This document shows, in pieces, positions 37,082 through 45,185 of a stretch of DNA of 64,000 bases. Below the pieces are notes generated by a model, which worked only from the letters and a program-made list of their open reading frames with translations, was not told the origin of the DNA and did no database searches. The first letter of the stretch is position 1; each line of letters opens with the position of its first letter. Made by a program: the position numbers and the translations under genes. The stretch is taken from the IMG/VR virus record IMGVR_UViG_3300034104_002622, positions 1 through 64,000 of that record. One strand, written 5' to 3'. This stretch comes from a virus.

Positions 37082-37262
37082 ATTTTTTACACCAGTTCAT
37101 TTCTGTGTGATACGGAGCAAGATGATCCATCTTATGATACCATTTACCACAAAGGCAAATAGCAATTTCTGAACCAGTCCATTTTTCATTTACTTCTAAC
37201 CATGCTTTTGTATCAGCGGGAATCCTTCCTACAGGTCGCTTAATATTATTCTTTGGTTTCAT
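37038..37262 (-). CDS. Small Cys-containing protein
   Basis: 74 aa with 'AICLCGKWYHKMDHLAPYH' and 'WCKKCGYQCPPE', suggesting a zinc finger (C-x-C...H...C-x2-C-x3-C). The basic N-terminus 'NNIKRPVGRIP' may contact DNA. It overlaps the next gene. Function unknown. Confidence 0.5.
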   Translation of the reverse strand: MKPKNNIKRPVGRIPADTKAWLEVNEKWTGSEIAICLCGKWYHKMDHLAPYHTEMNWCKKCGYQCPPESKNNND

Positions 37263-37291
37263 TTTAATTGATAATGAAATTGGTTATGCTT

Positions 37292-37516
37292 TTAATTGTC
37301 GTAGTAGTCGCGCTGCGGTGGGTCTTGGATAATCATCTCGTATACTTCGTCACGCTCATCGTCGGTTAGCTCAATTCTATCGCCGTCAACGTGTGCTCCA
37401 ATGATTTCGACGTTAGCGTGTTCCTCCGGCTGCAAGTGGGTTGCAGGTGTGCCAGAGAAATAGTGAACCTTGACTTCAATCTCAACCTCGCGGATTATTG
37501 TAACTGTCGTTCTCAT
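37292..37516 (-). CDS. Hypothetical acidic protein
   Basis: 74 aa: a beta-rich N-terminus (RTTVTIIREVEIEVKVHYF) and an acidic C-terminus (ELTDDERDEVYEMIIQDP). A pattern 'T..EVEIEV.V.Y....PA' followed by 'GDRIELTDDERDEV' occurs in many phage genomes without known function. Confidence 0.6.
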   Translation of the reverse strand: MRTTVTIIREVEIEVKVHYFSGTPATHLQPEEHANVEIIGAHVDGDRIELTDDERDEVYEMIIQDPPQRDYYDN

Positions 37517-37616
37517 AGATTGGTTTCTATAGTAAATTGTGGAACGTTTTTTGGGATGCGTTACCTTTCCCCTTTGCCCCTGCTCGTCGGGTCATCCCAA
37601 TCTGCGAGGAAATTGT

Positions 37617-37814
37617 TTATTGGGCAAACTCATCCATCCAGAATGTTGTAGGCTTTACAGTTTGAGTTATTCCTACGCACATAAGGATTTCAAATGCGTC
37701 TCCTTTGTGCTGTTCTGATAGGCGCAGCGACTCTTTATGAGCTGATGCTATGGTGTTGTGTTTTACTGTTGCTTTTTGTCCGTCTGTTTTTTGCACGTAG
37801 TAGTATGGTTTCAT
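37617..37814 (-). CDS. Hypothetical protein
   Basis: 65 aa beginning 'MKPYYYVQKTDGQKATVKH', then a helix 'SAHKESLRLSEQHKGDAFEILMC'. It is a compact small protein upstream of an intergenic gap; it follows the primase-helicase by 13 bp. Family not recognised. Confidence 0.55.
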   Translation of the reverse strand: MKPYYYVQKTDGQKATVKHNTIASAHKESLRLSEQHKGDAFEILMCVGITQTVKPTTFWMDEFAQ

Positions 37815-37827
37815 ATAGTTTTGTTTT

Positions 37828-39663
37828 TTATTTCCAAGGACATTCAGAATACATTGGCATTGGACCAGATGGTTTTGATGTGAACCTTTTTGTTTCTTTG
37901 TGAAACCAAAAATTAGTCAATGGTGTTTCTCCTGTAGTTCTTTGCTTTCTTACAATTAATTTTCCGCATGGAGTAGACTCAAAGAATCTTTCAATATCAG
38001 AACTGTCAAAGTCACTGTCAGTCATTTCAGCCATGCGTTCACTTTTTGCCATGTCGCGCCATACTGTGATAATGTTATGTGGCATATCGCCCCACTCTGA
38101 TGCTCCTCGAATTTCTGCCATTCCGGGTGGTTTGGATGTGTTTTCGGGAGGCTTGCGTGGATGAGCTACAATCATTAAATGAACTGGATACTTGGAAACA
38201 AATACACGCAGTCCGTCAATTGCTTCTGCTTGAGCTGTATTATCACCACGGTCAATGTTCATTGTCATTACGTTGTCGATTACAAATGTATCGACTCCAT
38301 AACGTTTATGAGCATGGATGAATGTTGATATTAGGTGTTTTGGGTCAGCTCTCTCCATACTTTTATACATGAACACTAAATTGCTCAGGTGATCATAAGC
38401 CAACTCAAAGTCATCCGTATATGGAAGATTGGGATAAGCTGTGAACTGTGTAAGTATTTGAGAGAAGGTAAGCTCAGGTGGTTGCTCGAATGAAGCAACG
38501 CATACTTGCTTTCCTTTCGCCGCAAGTGATGCAACTTGATTAGCCACAGCAACAGATTTACCATGGAAAGAAAAACCAAACCACAAAGTAATCTCATGCT
38601 TTCTGAATGATAGGTCAAAATTAGGCAAGAAGAATGGATCGCCATCAACAAGATGGTCTCCCTTCATGTAAGAGCGAACACCTTCTCGCATTGATGTTGG
38701 ATCAACAATTTCAGCAATTGGTTCTGGCGCAGTGTTTTCAATCACTGTAGCAATTTCTTTACCTCTGCCAGCACGGAGCATATCATTTGCATCCTTGAGT
38801 GGTAGTGTAACAATAAGGCATCGTTCTTGACCGAGCCTTGCTGCTGCATCTTTTGCTGCTTTCTTACCTGCTTGATCGTTATCAAACAACAATACAATCT
38901 CATCGTAATGAGAAAGAAATTGATAGTCTTCTGTGATCCATTGTGTATTAGAACAACCCATTGGTATGCTTACCGCTGGAATGCCCATTTCCCAACAAGC
39001 CATTGCATCCCATTCGCCTTCAGTAATTACTAGTTTCTGAATGCCGGTATCTGGATCGCAAACATCTTTTCCAAATAAAGACATGATAGGATCGGAGCTT
39101 GTCCATGTATCTTTTTTGCCATCTGGTTTCAACGTAAGCCCCCAATGCTTAATCATGCCAAGCCTTCCATAAGCGTCATAATATGGAAATGAGATTTTCC
39201 CTTGAGCATCTGTGCCTACTCCATACTTAAGCAATGTTTCTTCACTGATCCCGCGATTCTTTGCATATTCAATACAAGATGGGGACAAGGTGCGTATATC
39301 CTTAGCTAATTTTTCTGGGTCTTTTGATTTACTTACAGTTCCAAAGGATTGAATTGGTTTGATGTTAAGGAAGTTAGCAAGCCACTGAAGTCCTTCCTTG
39401 AAAGACATTGACTTGTTGAGTGATACAAGTCTCCATGCTTTTCCTTTTTCCCCTGTAGCGAAATCAATGAAGTAACCAGCATTATTAGCTCGTGTGCTAA
39501 TAAGCATTGAGTCACCTTTTTCACCGTTTATATTACCAATTCGATACCCTTGGCTTTCTCGTTTTGCATTAGGGTAAATGGTAAGAACAAATTCATCTAT
39601 CCTGCTAGCTAATGCGCTTTTGATTTCTTCTAAGTCGTAGAAGCGACCTTCTTGTTCATTCAT
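37828..39663 (-). CDS. Primase-helicase (T7 gp4/Twinkle-like)
   Basis: 611 aa. Residues 1-105 form an N-terminal domain without the Cys ligands of a canonical zinc ribbon. Residues about 205-275 hold a Toprim domain ('LVITEGEWDAMACWEMG', 'LLFDNDQAGKKAA'). Residues about 320-600 form a RecA-like helicase with Walker A 'GFSFHGKS', 'FEQPPEL', Walker B 'FVIDNVM', 'MIVAHPRKP' and 'IRGASEW'. It would unwind DNA at the fork and possibly prime. Missing zinc ligands suggest weak or absent primase activity, as in Twinkle. It is the anchor of the leftward replication operon. Confidence 0.9.
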   Translation of the reverse strand: MNEQEGRFYDLEEIKSALASRIDEFVLTIYPNAKRESQGYRIGNINGEKGDSMLISTRANNAGYFIDFATGEKGKAWRLVSLNKSMSFKEGLQWLANFLNIKPIQSFGTVSKSKDPEKLAKDIRTLSPSCIEYAKNRGISEETLLKYGVGTDAQGKISFPYYDAYGRLGMIKHWGLTLKPDGKKDTWTSSDPIMSLFGKDVCDPDTGIQKLVITEGEWDAMACWEMGIPAVSIPMGCSNTQWITEDYQFLSHYDEIVLLFDNDQAGKKAAKDAAARLGQERCLIVTLPLKDANDMLRAGRGKEIATVIENTAPEPIAEIVDPTSMREGVRSYMKGDHLVDGDPFFLPNFDLSFRKHEITLWFGFSFHGKSVAVANQVASLAAKGKQVCVASFEQPPELTFSQILTQFTAYPNLPYTDDFELAYDHLSNLVFMYKSMERADPKHLISTFIHAHKRYGVDTFVIDNVMTMNIDRGDNTAQAEAIDGLRVFVSKYPVHLMIVAHPRKPPENTSKPPGMAEIRGASEWGDMPHNIITVWRDMAKSERMAEMTDSDFDSSDIERFFESTPCGKLIVRKQRTTGETPLTNFWFHKETKRFTSKPSGPMPMYSECPWK

Positions 39664-40015
39664 GTGTTGAGTTGTTGATTTGTTGAATTTTCTCGCCTAC
39701 AATAACCATTGAATCAGCGAGCGTAGGATTGCCTGTTATTGATGAATGTGTGGCAATTACATTCATTATGATGTTTACTCCATAGCTTTCAGCTATAGCC
39801 ATAGAAACAATAAAATCTCTTACGCTTTTATTTAAGCTTTCTACAATTTCATGGTCTGGCTTATTGATTATTTTTTCTATCCGAGTCCTAATTTTTGGAC
39901 TCATTACTAAAGCTATAGCAATTTCATTTTGTATAGCTTGAGTAAATTGCGTCATTCCAAACATCATTTCCTCAAAGCTTTCATTTTCATTAGCTTCTTG
40001 AATGTATTCTGACAT
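39656..40015 (-). CDS. Hypothetical helical protein
   Basis: 119 aa, helix-rich (FTQAIQNEIAIALVMSPKIRTRIEKII). It overlaps the primase-helicase start by 8 bp, which suggests a co-translated partner, for instance a helicase accessory protein. No motif supports a specific function. Confidence 0.5.
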   Translation of the reverse strand: MSEYIQEANENESFEEMMFGMTQFTQAIQNEIAIALVMSPKIRTRIEKIINKPDHEIVESLNKSVRDFIVSMAIAESYGVNIIMNVIATHSSITGNPTLADSMVIVGEKIQQINNSTHE

Positions 40016-40021
40016 TTGAAA

Positions 40022-41032
40022 TTAAGCTTTGCTTTTTTTGATTTCTACAGGTTCTCCGTTATTTGCTCTTGCTGTCCAGTTTTTTAAGTCGATTACAACT
40101 TTACCTTGCGGGATAGATGATGCGGTTCCGCTAATGCGTCTCCAACCATCATCAAAAACAAGATAGGTTACTTTGTTTGATTTGTGCGCTAGAATAAGGT
40201 TTTCTGCTTGTTGCTTGCTTCGGATGTTTTTAATCACCTGATCGTCTCCCATAGTCTTGACGATGCAGGCTAGGTGGCGAATTGGTTTTGGTCCAAGCTT
40301 GAACACTTCTGCCTTGTGAAGAATTAGATGCTTTGATTCATCTGGAATCTTTTGATGGAACGCTTCTTTGTGGGATGAGAATGACAGCTTGTAACGCTTT
40401 TTCTTGAATGCACGATAGACGCTAACGGTTGTCCAGATGGTATTCAAGGATTTGTCTGTGGTTTCTGCTACTTGTCCTACTTCGAAGTTTTCTCCATGCA
40501 GATTTTCAAGCTCATCAATGATTGATCCAAGCATCCATGAGGTCTTGTCTTCCATTTTAGGAGCTAGGTCGCGTAGCTTCAGGACGTTTGCAACTACTTC
40601 GTATGACTCAATAAGTGAAGGAGGTGAGCTTTTGTTAATCGTGCAAATTCCATCTTCGGTAATAATGAAGCTTCCAGTTTTGGTTTCGGACATGGCTTGC
40701 ATCAAAGAAATTGCAGCGTGTTCAACAATGTCGTCTTCTTCGCTTACAGGGAGCGGTTCTAGGCTTTCTTGCTCTTCTTTGGGGCTTTCTACCACGGACT
40801 CTTCTTGAGCTTCCTCAGAGGGCTTTTCTGGCTCAAGAGAAATGTTATCTACCATTTGGCCGATTCTTTGTCGGATGGTTCCTGTGTATGAAGCCCAATT
40901 TGGGAATCCGTCTTCTTGCATTTGCTCAATGACTTCAGCAACAGTGTCGTAAGGAACACGGAATCTTTCTGAAAGATCGGAAAAATCTTCTGGTTGGATA
41001 AGGCAGTTTTGGTAATATAGTGGTTTGTTCAT
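40022..41032 (-). CDS. Replication-region protein with possible ParB-type HTH
   Basis: 336 aa. Residues 1-65 are helical, 66-100 are a Glu/Pro/Ser-rich linker, and residues about 150-270 contain 'LGSIIDELENLHGENFEVG', 'TIWTTVSVYRAF', 'LSFSSHKEAFHQKIPDESKHLILHK' and 'IRHLACIVK', reminiscent of ParB-like HTH proteins. The C-terminal 60 residues look like a small beta unit. Directly upstream of the primase-helicase, it might be a replication initiator or helicase loader; this is inference. Confidence 0.5.
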   Translation of the reverse strand: MNKPLYYQNCLIQPEDFSDLSERFRVPYDTVAEVIEQMQEDGFPNWASYTGTIRQRIGQMVDNISLEPEKPSEEAQEESVVESPKEEQESLEPLPVSEEDDIVEHAAISLMQAMSETKTGSFIITEDGICTINKSSPPSLIESYEVVANVLKLRDLAPKMEDKTSWMLGSIIDELENLHGENFEVGQVAETTDKSLNTIWTTVSVYRAFKKKRYKLSFSSHKEAFHQKIPDESKHLILHKAEVFKLGPKPIRHLACIVKTMGDDQVIKNIRSKQQAENLILAHKSNKVTYLVFDDGWRRISGTASSIPQGKVVIDLKNWTARANNGEPVEIKKSKA

Positions 41033-41083
41033 TTGTTATTTTGGTGAGAATGAAAACGGTCAATATGGTATTGATCAGTTTGT

Positions 41084-41338
41084 TTAGTTGTCGATTTTAT
41101 AATGGGTGATTACAAAGTCCTCACCTGTTTCTTTGCCAAGTGACTCAGCGATTTCGGACTCGGTTAACCCGTAAAAGAAGATGCTGTCGTCATCCTCTTC
41201 GATGTCATTGGATTGGGATATGACATACCCCTCGAACTTGGTGCGGTCGTTTACCCAGTAGCCATCTACGATGATGTGAGGGAGGCCCCAGCAGTCATCT
41301 ACGATGATGTGAGGGAGGAGTGTAATGGTGTTGCTCAT
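41084..41338 (-). CDS. Hypothetical protein with internal duplication
   Basis: 84 aa from ATG 41338; a TTG at 41350 could extend it by four codons. The N-terminus repeats 'PHIIVD' twice ('LLPHIIVDDCWGLPHIIVDGYWV'), reflecting a short tandem DNA duplication at 41265-41315. The rest is acidic. It is preceded by a full palindrome copy 3 bp upstream of the ATG. Confidence 0.5.
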   Translation of the reverse strand: MSNTITLLPHIIVDDCWGLPHIIVDGYWVNDRTKFEGYVISQSNDIEEDDDSIFFYGLTESEIAESLGKETGEDFVITHYKIDN

Positions 41339-41341
41339 ATT

Positions 41342-41357
41342 TTTAGTCAAGGCTAAA
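41342..41357. repeat. 16-bp palindrome just upstream of a start codon
   Basis: TTTAGTCAAGGCTAAA, full consensus match, 3 bp upstream of ATG 41338 and overlapping the 3' end of the next gene. Confidence 0.7.
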
Positions 41358-41568
41358 AGAATTTTACTTCTGGGGGTTCATCGACTTTATAAGAATCGCA
41401 ATACCCAAATGCTTCGGTAATGTCTTCTGACTTGTTTGCATAGGCTAATGTTAAATCTACAATTCTTTTTTGCAGTCCAGCAATTAATTGAATTGCTGGG
41501 ACATCTTCAGGTAGCTCCCAAGGTCCTTCGACCGTGAAAGCTACGTCGAACATAAAGTTGGTTTTCAT
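41353..41568 (-). CDS. Hypothetical protein
   Basis: 71 aa from ATG 41568, overlapping the stop of the upstream gene. Contains 'AFTVEGPWELPEDVPAIQLIAGLQKRIVDL', a beta strand then helix. Unknown family. Confidence 0.55.
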   Translation of the reverse strand: MKTNFMFDVAFTVEGPWELPEDVPAIQLIAGLQKRIVDLTLAYANKSEDITEAFGYCDSYKVDEPPEVKFF

Positions 41569-41855
41569 GGCTTTTGTCCAGTGGCTAGGTTGATGGCGGA
41601 GCGAGCAAGCTTGACGGCGGCTGCGGAGTCGTCGTCGTATTGTTCGTGGGCGCAAAACATGGAATACATTTCCTGAAGCGCCGAAAGAAGGTCAGGGCTG
41701 GACGCTATAAGGCGGGCGTTGGCTTCAATATTACAAGGAGTGATAATTGCAAGATGGCTTTTGTCTTTTGCGACAATGTGCGTTGTAATGCAAAATTCTC
41801 CTTGTTTTGTTCGATTTTCAATTCCCCATGGTCCGGGCGTGAATGAGGTTTTCAT
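41565..41855 (-). CDS. Small conserved phage-type protein
   Basis: 96 aa beginning 'MKTSFTPGPWGIENRT', with 'NIEANARLIASSPDLLSALQEM'. This 'FTPGPW...NA.LIA.APDLL.AL' pattern is very common in phage and prophage hypothetical proteins across many hosts. Biochemical role unknown. Confidence 0.85.
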   Translation of the reverse strand: MKTSFTPGPWGIENRTKQGEFCITTHIVAKDKSHLAIITPCNIEANARLIASSPDLLSALQEMYSMFCAHEQYDDDSAAAVKLARSAINLATGQKP

Positions 41856-41867
41856 AAAGTATTATTT

Positions 41868-41999
41868 TTAGATTTTCCATCCGAAGAAAGTATTTGGATT
41901 AGATGCTTCTCTAAAAAATCCAAAGCGTTTGTCGTCTTGGTATCCAAGAAAAATAGCTAATGTGCCATCAGACAGGATAATTTGATCATTTATGTTCAT
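41868..41999 (-). CDS. 43-aa hypothetical protein
   Basis: MNINDQIILSDGTLAIFLGY is followed by a basic, aromatic C-terminus. It fills the gap between two leftward genes with tight spacing and a normal start. The short length makes it uncertain, but composition and spacing fit a real gene. Confidence 0.45.
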   Translation of the reverse strand: MNINDQIILSDGTLAIFLGYQDDKRFGFFREASNPNTFFGWKI

Positions 42000-42010
42000 A
42001 GATTCAGAGT

Positions 42011-42280
42011 TTAATTAAGTGGCGAGTTGTCTGAAGCCCACGCTTGAAAGAATGTGATTTTGTCTCTAATCTTCATTAAAGAGTTAATCATTGTGCAGAT
42101 TGCTTCTTTTGAGGCTTTAGCTTCTTTTAAGCACAATTCTTCATTGTTATCATAATCGCCAGCTCTATACGCATTGCGAAGACTTGCTGTGATAAACGAT
42201 AAGTCATGAATTAAATCATATCCGTCTAGTCTCGCCTCTCCAAGAAGATCAGCGCATGGAAATTCTTTTTTTTTCTTCAT
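42011..42280 (-). CDS. Hypothetical helical protein
   Basis: 89 aa, Lys/Glu-rich and helical, beginning 'MKKKKEFPCADLLGEA'. 3 bp separates it from the DUF932 gene's stop. No family recognised. Confidence 0.55.
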   Translation of the reverse strand: MKKKKEFPCADLLGEARLDGYDLIHDLSFITASLRNAYRAGDYDNNEELCLKEAKASKEAICTMINSLMKIRDKITFFQAWASDNSPLN

Positions 42281-42283
42281 GAT

Positions 42284-43291
42284 TTAAACGGTTAGCATTT
42301 CTTCGGTAAGGAGCTTTTCACCATGTCTTACATGGCGTGTCCAGTCTTTCTCCAGTCCGGCAATTGCGAGCGTTTTTACTTGAGCCGATGTTCCCCACTC
42401 TGAGGAGTAGTATTGAGAGCCATTGCTTTTGCGGTTGGAAGATTCATGACTATGGAACTCTGTGAGGGCTGAGAATGCGTCAAGGCGTGTGCGTCCTACG
42501 TTTCCTCGTCCACCAGTGAACAGTTCCATCATTCTTGCTCCTTTTTGTTTGAGTCCGTTGGAGAGATTTTCAGTATTCCGCCCTTCGATACCAGTGAGCC
42601 ATGCGCGAGCTTCGTCTGGTGAGCATACTGTGCGATCAGCCTGACTCAAGACTTCTTGGTAAACTTTACTTGTTCCCATGAAGTTTTTCATGGCTACAAC
42701 AAGCCGTTCGATGTTTACATCAAGGTTGAGTGTGTGCTTGGCTTTACCGATGGTCTGTCCGGTTTGCATGGATGCTGCGAACGTATTGGCGCAAACTACG
42801 CAGATATTGGTGTAGCGGGCTTGGAAGCTAGTGCTTTTGTCGTAGGAGTCGATTACTGTGATAAAGTCGTTGAACTCACGATCACCGATCTTGAATCCAT
42901 CTGTTACTTTAAGAGAGGCAAATAGCTTGCAGCGGTTGTCTACCGTGCCAGCGGAAGCAATCTCGAACGGAATTTCCTCCATTCCTTTAGCAATGACGTT
43001 CCAGAACGTCTCTACCGTGGAGGGGTGGTAGCTGCTACCATACGGTTCTCCGATTGGGAGAAAATCGTCATTAGCAATGAGTTGCTTGAACTCAGGGGAT
43101 TCGATCATCACGTCCTGATAAAAGTCAGGAATTGTGTCGTGTGGCTTTTGCACTTTGTAGTAGATAGGGCTTTCTACTACGTCGAATGGCATGGAGTTTT
43201 CCCGTGTTACCGTATCTACGATGGTAGTTAGTCCGTGCCAAGCTTGTGTTGATGCTGCTTGAATGTCGCGTTCAGTTATATTGTGGCTCAT
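42284..43291 (-). CDS. DUF932 (phage/plasmid-like) protein
   Basis: 335 aa. 'AWHGLTTIVD' near the N-terminus, 'IGEPYGSSYHPSTVETFW', 'RYTNICVVCANTFAASM' and a C-terminal 'TRLDAFSALTEFHSHESSN..GSQYYSSEWG' match the DUF932/TIGR03299 family, frequent in phages and plasmids near replication genes. The activity is unknown. It uses an A/C-rich leader with no Shine-Dalgarno. Confidence 0.85.
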   Translation of the reverse strand: MSHNITERDIQAASTQAWHGLTTIVDTVTRENSMPFDVVESPIYYKVQKPHDTIPDFYQDVMIESPEFKQLIANDDFLPIGEPYGSSYHPSTVETFWNVIAKGMEEIPFEIASAGTVDNRCKLFASLKVTDGFKIGDREFNDFITVIDSYDKSTSFQARYTNICVVCANTFAASMQTGQTIGKAKHTLNLDVNIERLVVAMKNFMGTSKVYQEVLSQADRTVCSPDEARAWLTGIEGRNTENLSNGLKQKGARMMELFTGGRGNVGRTRLDAFSALTEFHSHESSNRKSNGSQYYSSEWGTSAQVKTLAIAGLEKDWTRHVRHGEKLLTEEMLTV

Positions 43292-43318
43292 TGTTGTTTG
43301 TTTTTTTCTTGGTTGTTG

Positions 43319-43537
43319 TTATTGAGAGTGTTTGTTTTTTATTTGTTTTCCTATTTCCGGATCATCTAGCATGACCACAGCTTCTAGGATAGAGTAAATT
43401 CCTGCTCTAGCTACTTGCCAGTAAGGTTCGCCTAAGCGTTGTGTGATGGGTTCATAGATGCTCCAAACTTCTTGATATGCTCGGAACAAAGCGTGTGCTT
43501 CTGAAGATAGATGATTAGGAAGATGTAGTTCATTCAT
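43319..43537 (-). CDS. Hypothetical protein
   Basis: 72 aa, helical, with 'SSEAHALFRAYQEVWSIYEPITQRLGEPYW'. It is one of few genes here with a strong Shine-Dalgarno (GGAGG 5 bp before ATG), directly after hairpin 43548-43560, so translation may depend on that hairpin. Confidence 0.55.
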   Translation of the reverse strand: MNELHLPNHLSSEAHALFRAYQEVWSIYEPITQRLGEPYWQVARAGIYSILEAVVMLDDPEIGKQIKNKHSQ

Positions 43538-43547
43538 AAATACCTCC

Positions 43548-43560
43548 AGCCCGAAGGGCT
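43548..43560 (-). repeat. Dispersed TTC-loop hairpin, copy 1
   Basis: On the minus strand AGCCC-TTC-GGGCT followed directly by GGAGG. It lies right after the HNH stop and before the next start. Confidence 0.75.
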
Positions 43561-43974
43561 CTATGAAAGCAGCTTGTTAAACTGTCTTCCGATACGTTCT
43601 TGCGCTGTTATTTCGCCGTGGCACTTTTTGCAGACGACACGAAATCCTTCTGCGGGACAAAACAGCCTCTGAATAAACCGATCCCATGAGACGAATCCTT
43701 CTGATCCGACAACTGGGATGATATGATCCGCTTGAACAGCGTTTTGGGGGAATAGATTTCCGCATACGGAGCATTTGTGTAGCTTGCATTTGCGCCCAGT
43801 GGCGGGGTTGATTCCGTGCTCGACGAAGGCAAGGTTGATAGCTCGGTATTTCTCGGGCCACCTAGCTCCTCGCAAGGCGCTTTTGATAAAGCTAATGTAT
43901 CTTGCTTCTGTCCATTCTCCATTGCAGTAGGGGCGTTCGATGTCGGTTCTTTTTTTTGTCGATTTTTTAGCCAT
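43561..43974 (-). CDS. HNH endonuclease
   Basis: 137 aa. 'CSVCGNLFPQNAVQADHIIPV' and 'RVVCKKCHGEITAQER' give the classical C-x2-C, DH, C-x2-CH HNH/beta-beta-alpha-metal nuclease order. The ATG lies within a copy of the 16-bp palindrome. Upstream is a 418-bp structured gene-free region. It could be a homing-type nuclease or a DNA-processing enzyme. Confidence 0.85.
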   Translation of the reverse strand: MAKKSTKKRTDIERPYCNGEWTEARYISFIKSALRGARWPEKYRAINLAFVEHGINPATGRKCKLHKCSVCGNLFPQNAVQADHIIPVVGSEGFVSWDRFIQRLFCPAEGFRVVCKKCHGEITAQERIGRQFNKLLS

Positions 43975-43981
43975 GACTAAA
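43966..43981. repeat. 16-bp palindrome containing a start codon
   Basis: TTTAGCCATGACTAAA; on the minus strand its central ATG is the start of the HNH gene, so the first residues MAK are encoded by the palindrome. Confidence 0.7.
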
Positions 43982-44392
43982 TAAAAAGTGAAGCCAGTTA
44001 CCGTATCTGGCGCTAGCTTGACGCTACTAGCGGTTTCATAAATACCACATATTTCAGAGGGTTTCTTAGTTTATGCTTAAGGCAACGTCTTTCCGTTGTG
44101 TCACTATTTTACCAGCTTTTGTCAATTGTTTTGACGCATTTTCGGACTACTGGTTTCCGAGCCGTGCCTTCCGTCTCGTTGCGGCTATGCGCTTCCGTTT
44201 ATGATCCCAAGGGAGCTTATACAGGGACGACGCAGAAATTGTCCAGCTTACCGTTTACTGGGACGGCATTACGCTCCGTCGGTTCCGTTTCAATCCTTGG
44301 AGCACCATGCAACTCTAGGTATTTATCCGTATTCTCGTTTTACCGTAGTCTCTTGGTTCTATCTGCTGCACGGTTAACACAACAGCAAGAGA
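43982..44392 (-). ncRNA. Candidate structured RNA: chain of hairpins with repeated ACGGWA motif
   Basis: No convincing ORF in 411 bp; a 113-codon rightward frame (44098-44439) looks like chance. At least six perfect 5-bp hairpins follow one another (43993/44007, 44012/44027, 44083/44094, 44121/44131, 44262/44276, 44342/44370). On the minus strand ACGGA or ACGGT recurs about nine times, roughly every 30-50 nt. The orientation is assumed to follow the neighbours. It may be a decoy RNA or a structured spacer. Confidence 0.4.
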
Positions 44393-44863
44393 TTATTCTG
44401 CTTTTGCACCTTGAAGCATTGCATTGGCAGCGAAAGTGAATGCTACTTCTGCAAGTTCAGGGCGTTCTTTGCGGATCATGTAATCGGCTGCTCTTATTCC
44501 AGTTTCAAGACATTCTTTGATTGTTGGCTTCTCAACTGGCTTTTGGATGTCTTCAGGCTTAACTGCTACTGCTCCTTCAGGTTTTGATAGCTCATCACAA
44601 TTAAGACTTGCTGATCCATTGAAGGTGTTTTTTGTAAACCTTCCTCGCAGTGTCAGTGTTTCTCCTAGTGGTAGTTTCCATTCAGCGGCTGTTTCCCACA
44701 TTGTCATGAACATTTCGTCTGATCCGCTTTTCAATACTACGGATGAGAAGATTTTATTGTTCTTTGCTGTTTTGGGATTGAACTGCTTGTGAATGGTTAC
44801 TGGGCCAATTGAAATGAATGTCTCTCCATCTTTGGCCGAGGCTACTTGGTGGAGAGTGCTCAT
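44393..44863 (-). CDS. Possible ssDNA-binding (OB-fold) protein
   Basis: 156 aa. Residues 15-90 alternate beta strands ('ISIGPVTIHKQFN', 'TMWETAAEWKLPLGETLTLRGRFT') in a pattern compatible with an OB fold, followed by a Pro/Lys linker and an Ala-rich helix. It sits next to another small nucleic-acid protein and the ERF recombinase. The function is inferred. Confidence 0.5.
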   Translation of the reverse strand: MSTLHQVASAKDGETFISIGPVTIHKQFNPKTAKNNKIFSSVVLKSGSDEMFMTMWETAAEWKLPLGETLTLRGRFTKNTFNGSASLNCDELSKPEGAVAVKPEDIQKPVEKPTIKECLETGIRAADYMIRKERPELAEVAFTFAANAMLQGAKAE

Positions 44864-45157
44864 TTAGAATGCTTCTTCTGAACTGCCGCTATTTGCTGCA
44901 ATTTCTTTTGCTGTTTTGATGTCACCTTTTGAAAACACAACCTTACCATTACCTAGATAGGTTTTGGTTTTCTTTGCTTCGCGATCTTCTTGGCTTTGAG
45001 AAAGCTGAACGGATACGTTATTTCCATAATTGTCATTCTTGTCATCGACAAAAATGGACAAAGGAATGAATGTGGCGGTTTTACCTTTGATCATTTGATC
45101 TTCGGTGAGTTTTGCGATGTCTTCTTTTTTGATGCTGGCGCTAATAATAAGTCCCAT
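44864..45157 (-). CDS. Small recombination-module protein, ssDNA-binding candidate
   Basis: 97 aa. 'MGLIISASIKKEDI', 'KGKTATFIPLSIFVDDKNDNYG' and 'YLGNGKVVF' form a beta-rich pattern that I recall from many phages next to annealing proteins. It ends one base before the next start. A single-strand-binding role is plausible but not shown. Confidence 0.55.
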   Translation of the reverse strand: MGLIISASIKKEDIAKLTEDQMIKGKTATFIPLSIFVDDKNDNYGNNVSVQLSQSQEDREAKKTKTYLGNGKVVFSKGDIKTAKEIAANSGSSEEAF

Positions 45158-45185
45158 ATTTTTGTTTTTCTTGTTTGTTTGTTGT

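Noticed and set aside
43982-44392. Group I intron upstream of the HNH gene
   Set aside because: No interrupted exon on either side and no recognisable P/Q/R/S core elements by eye.
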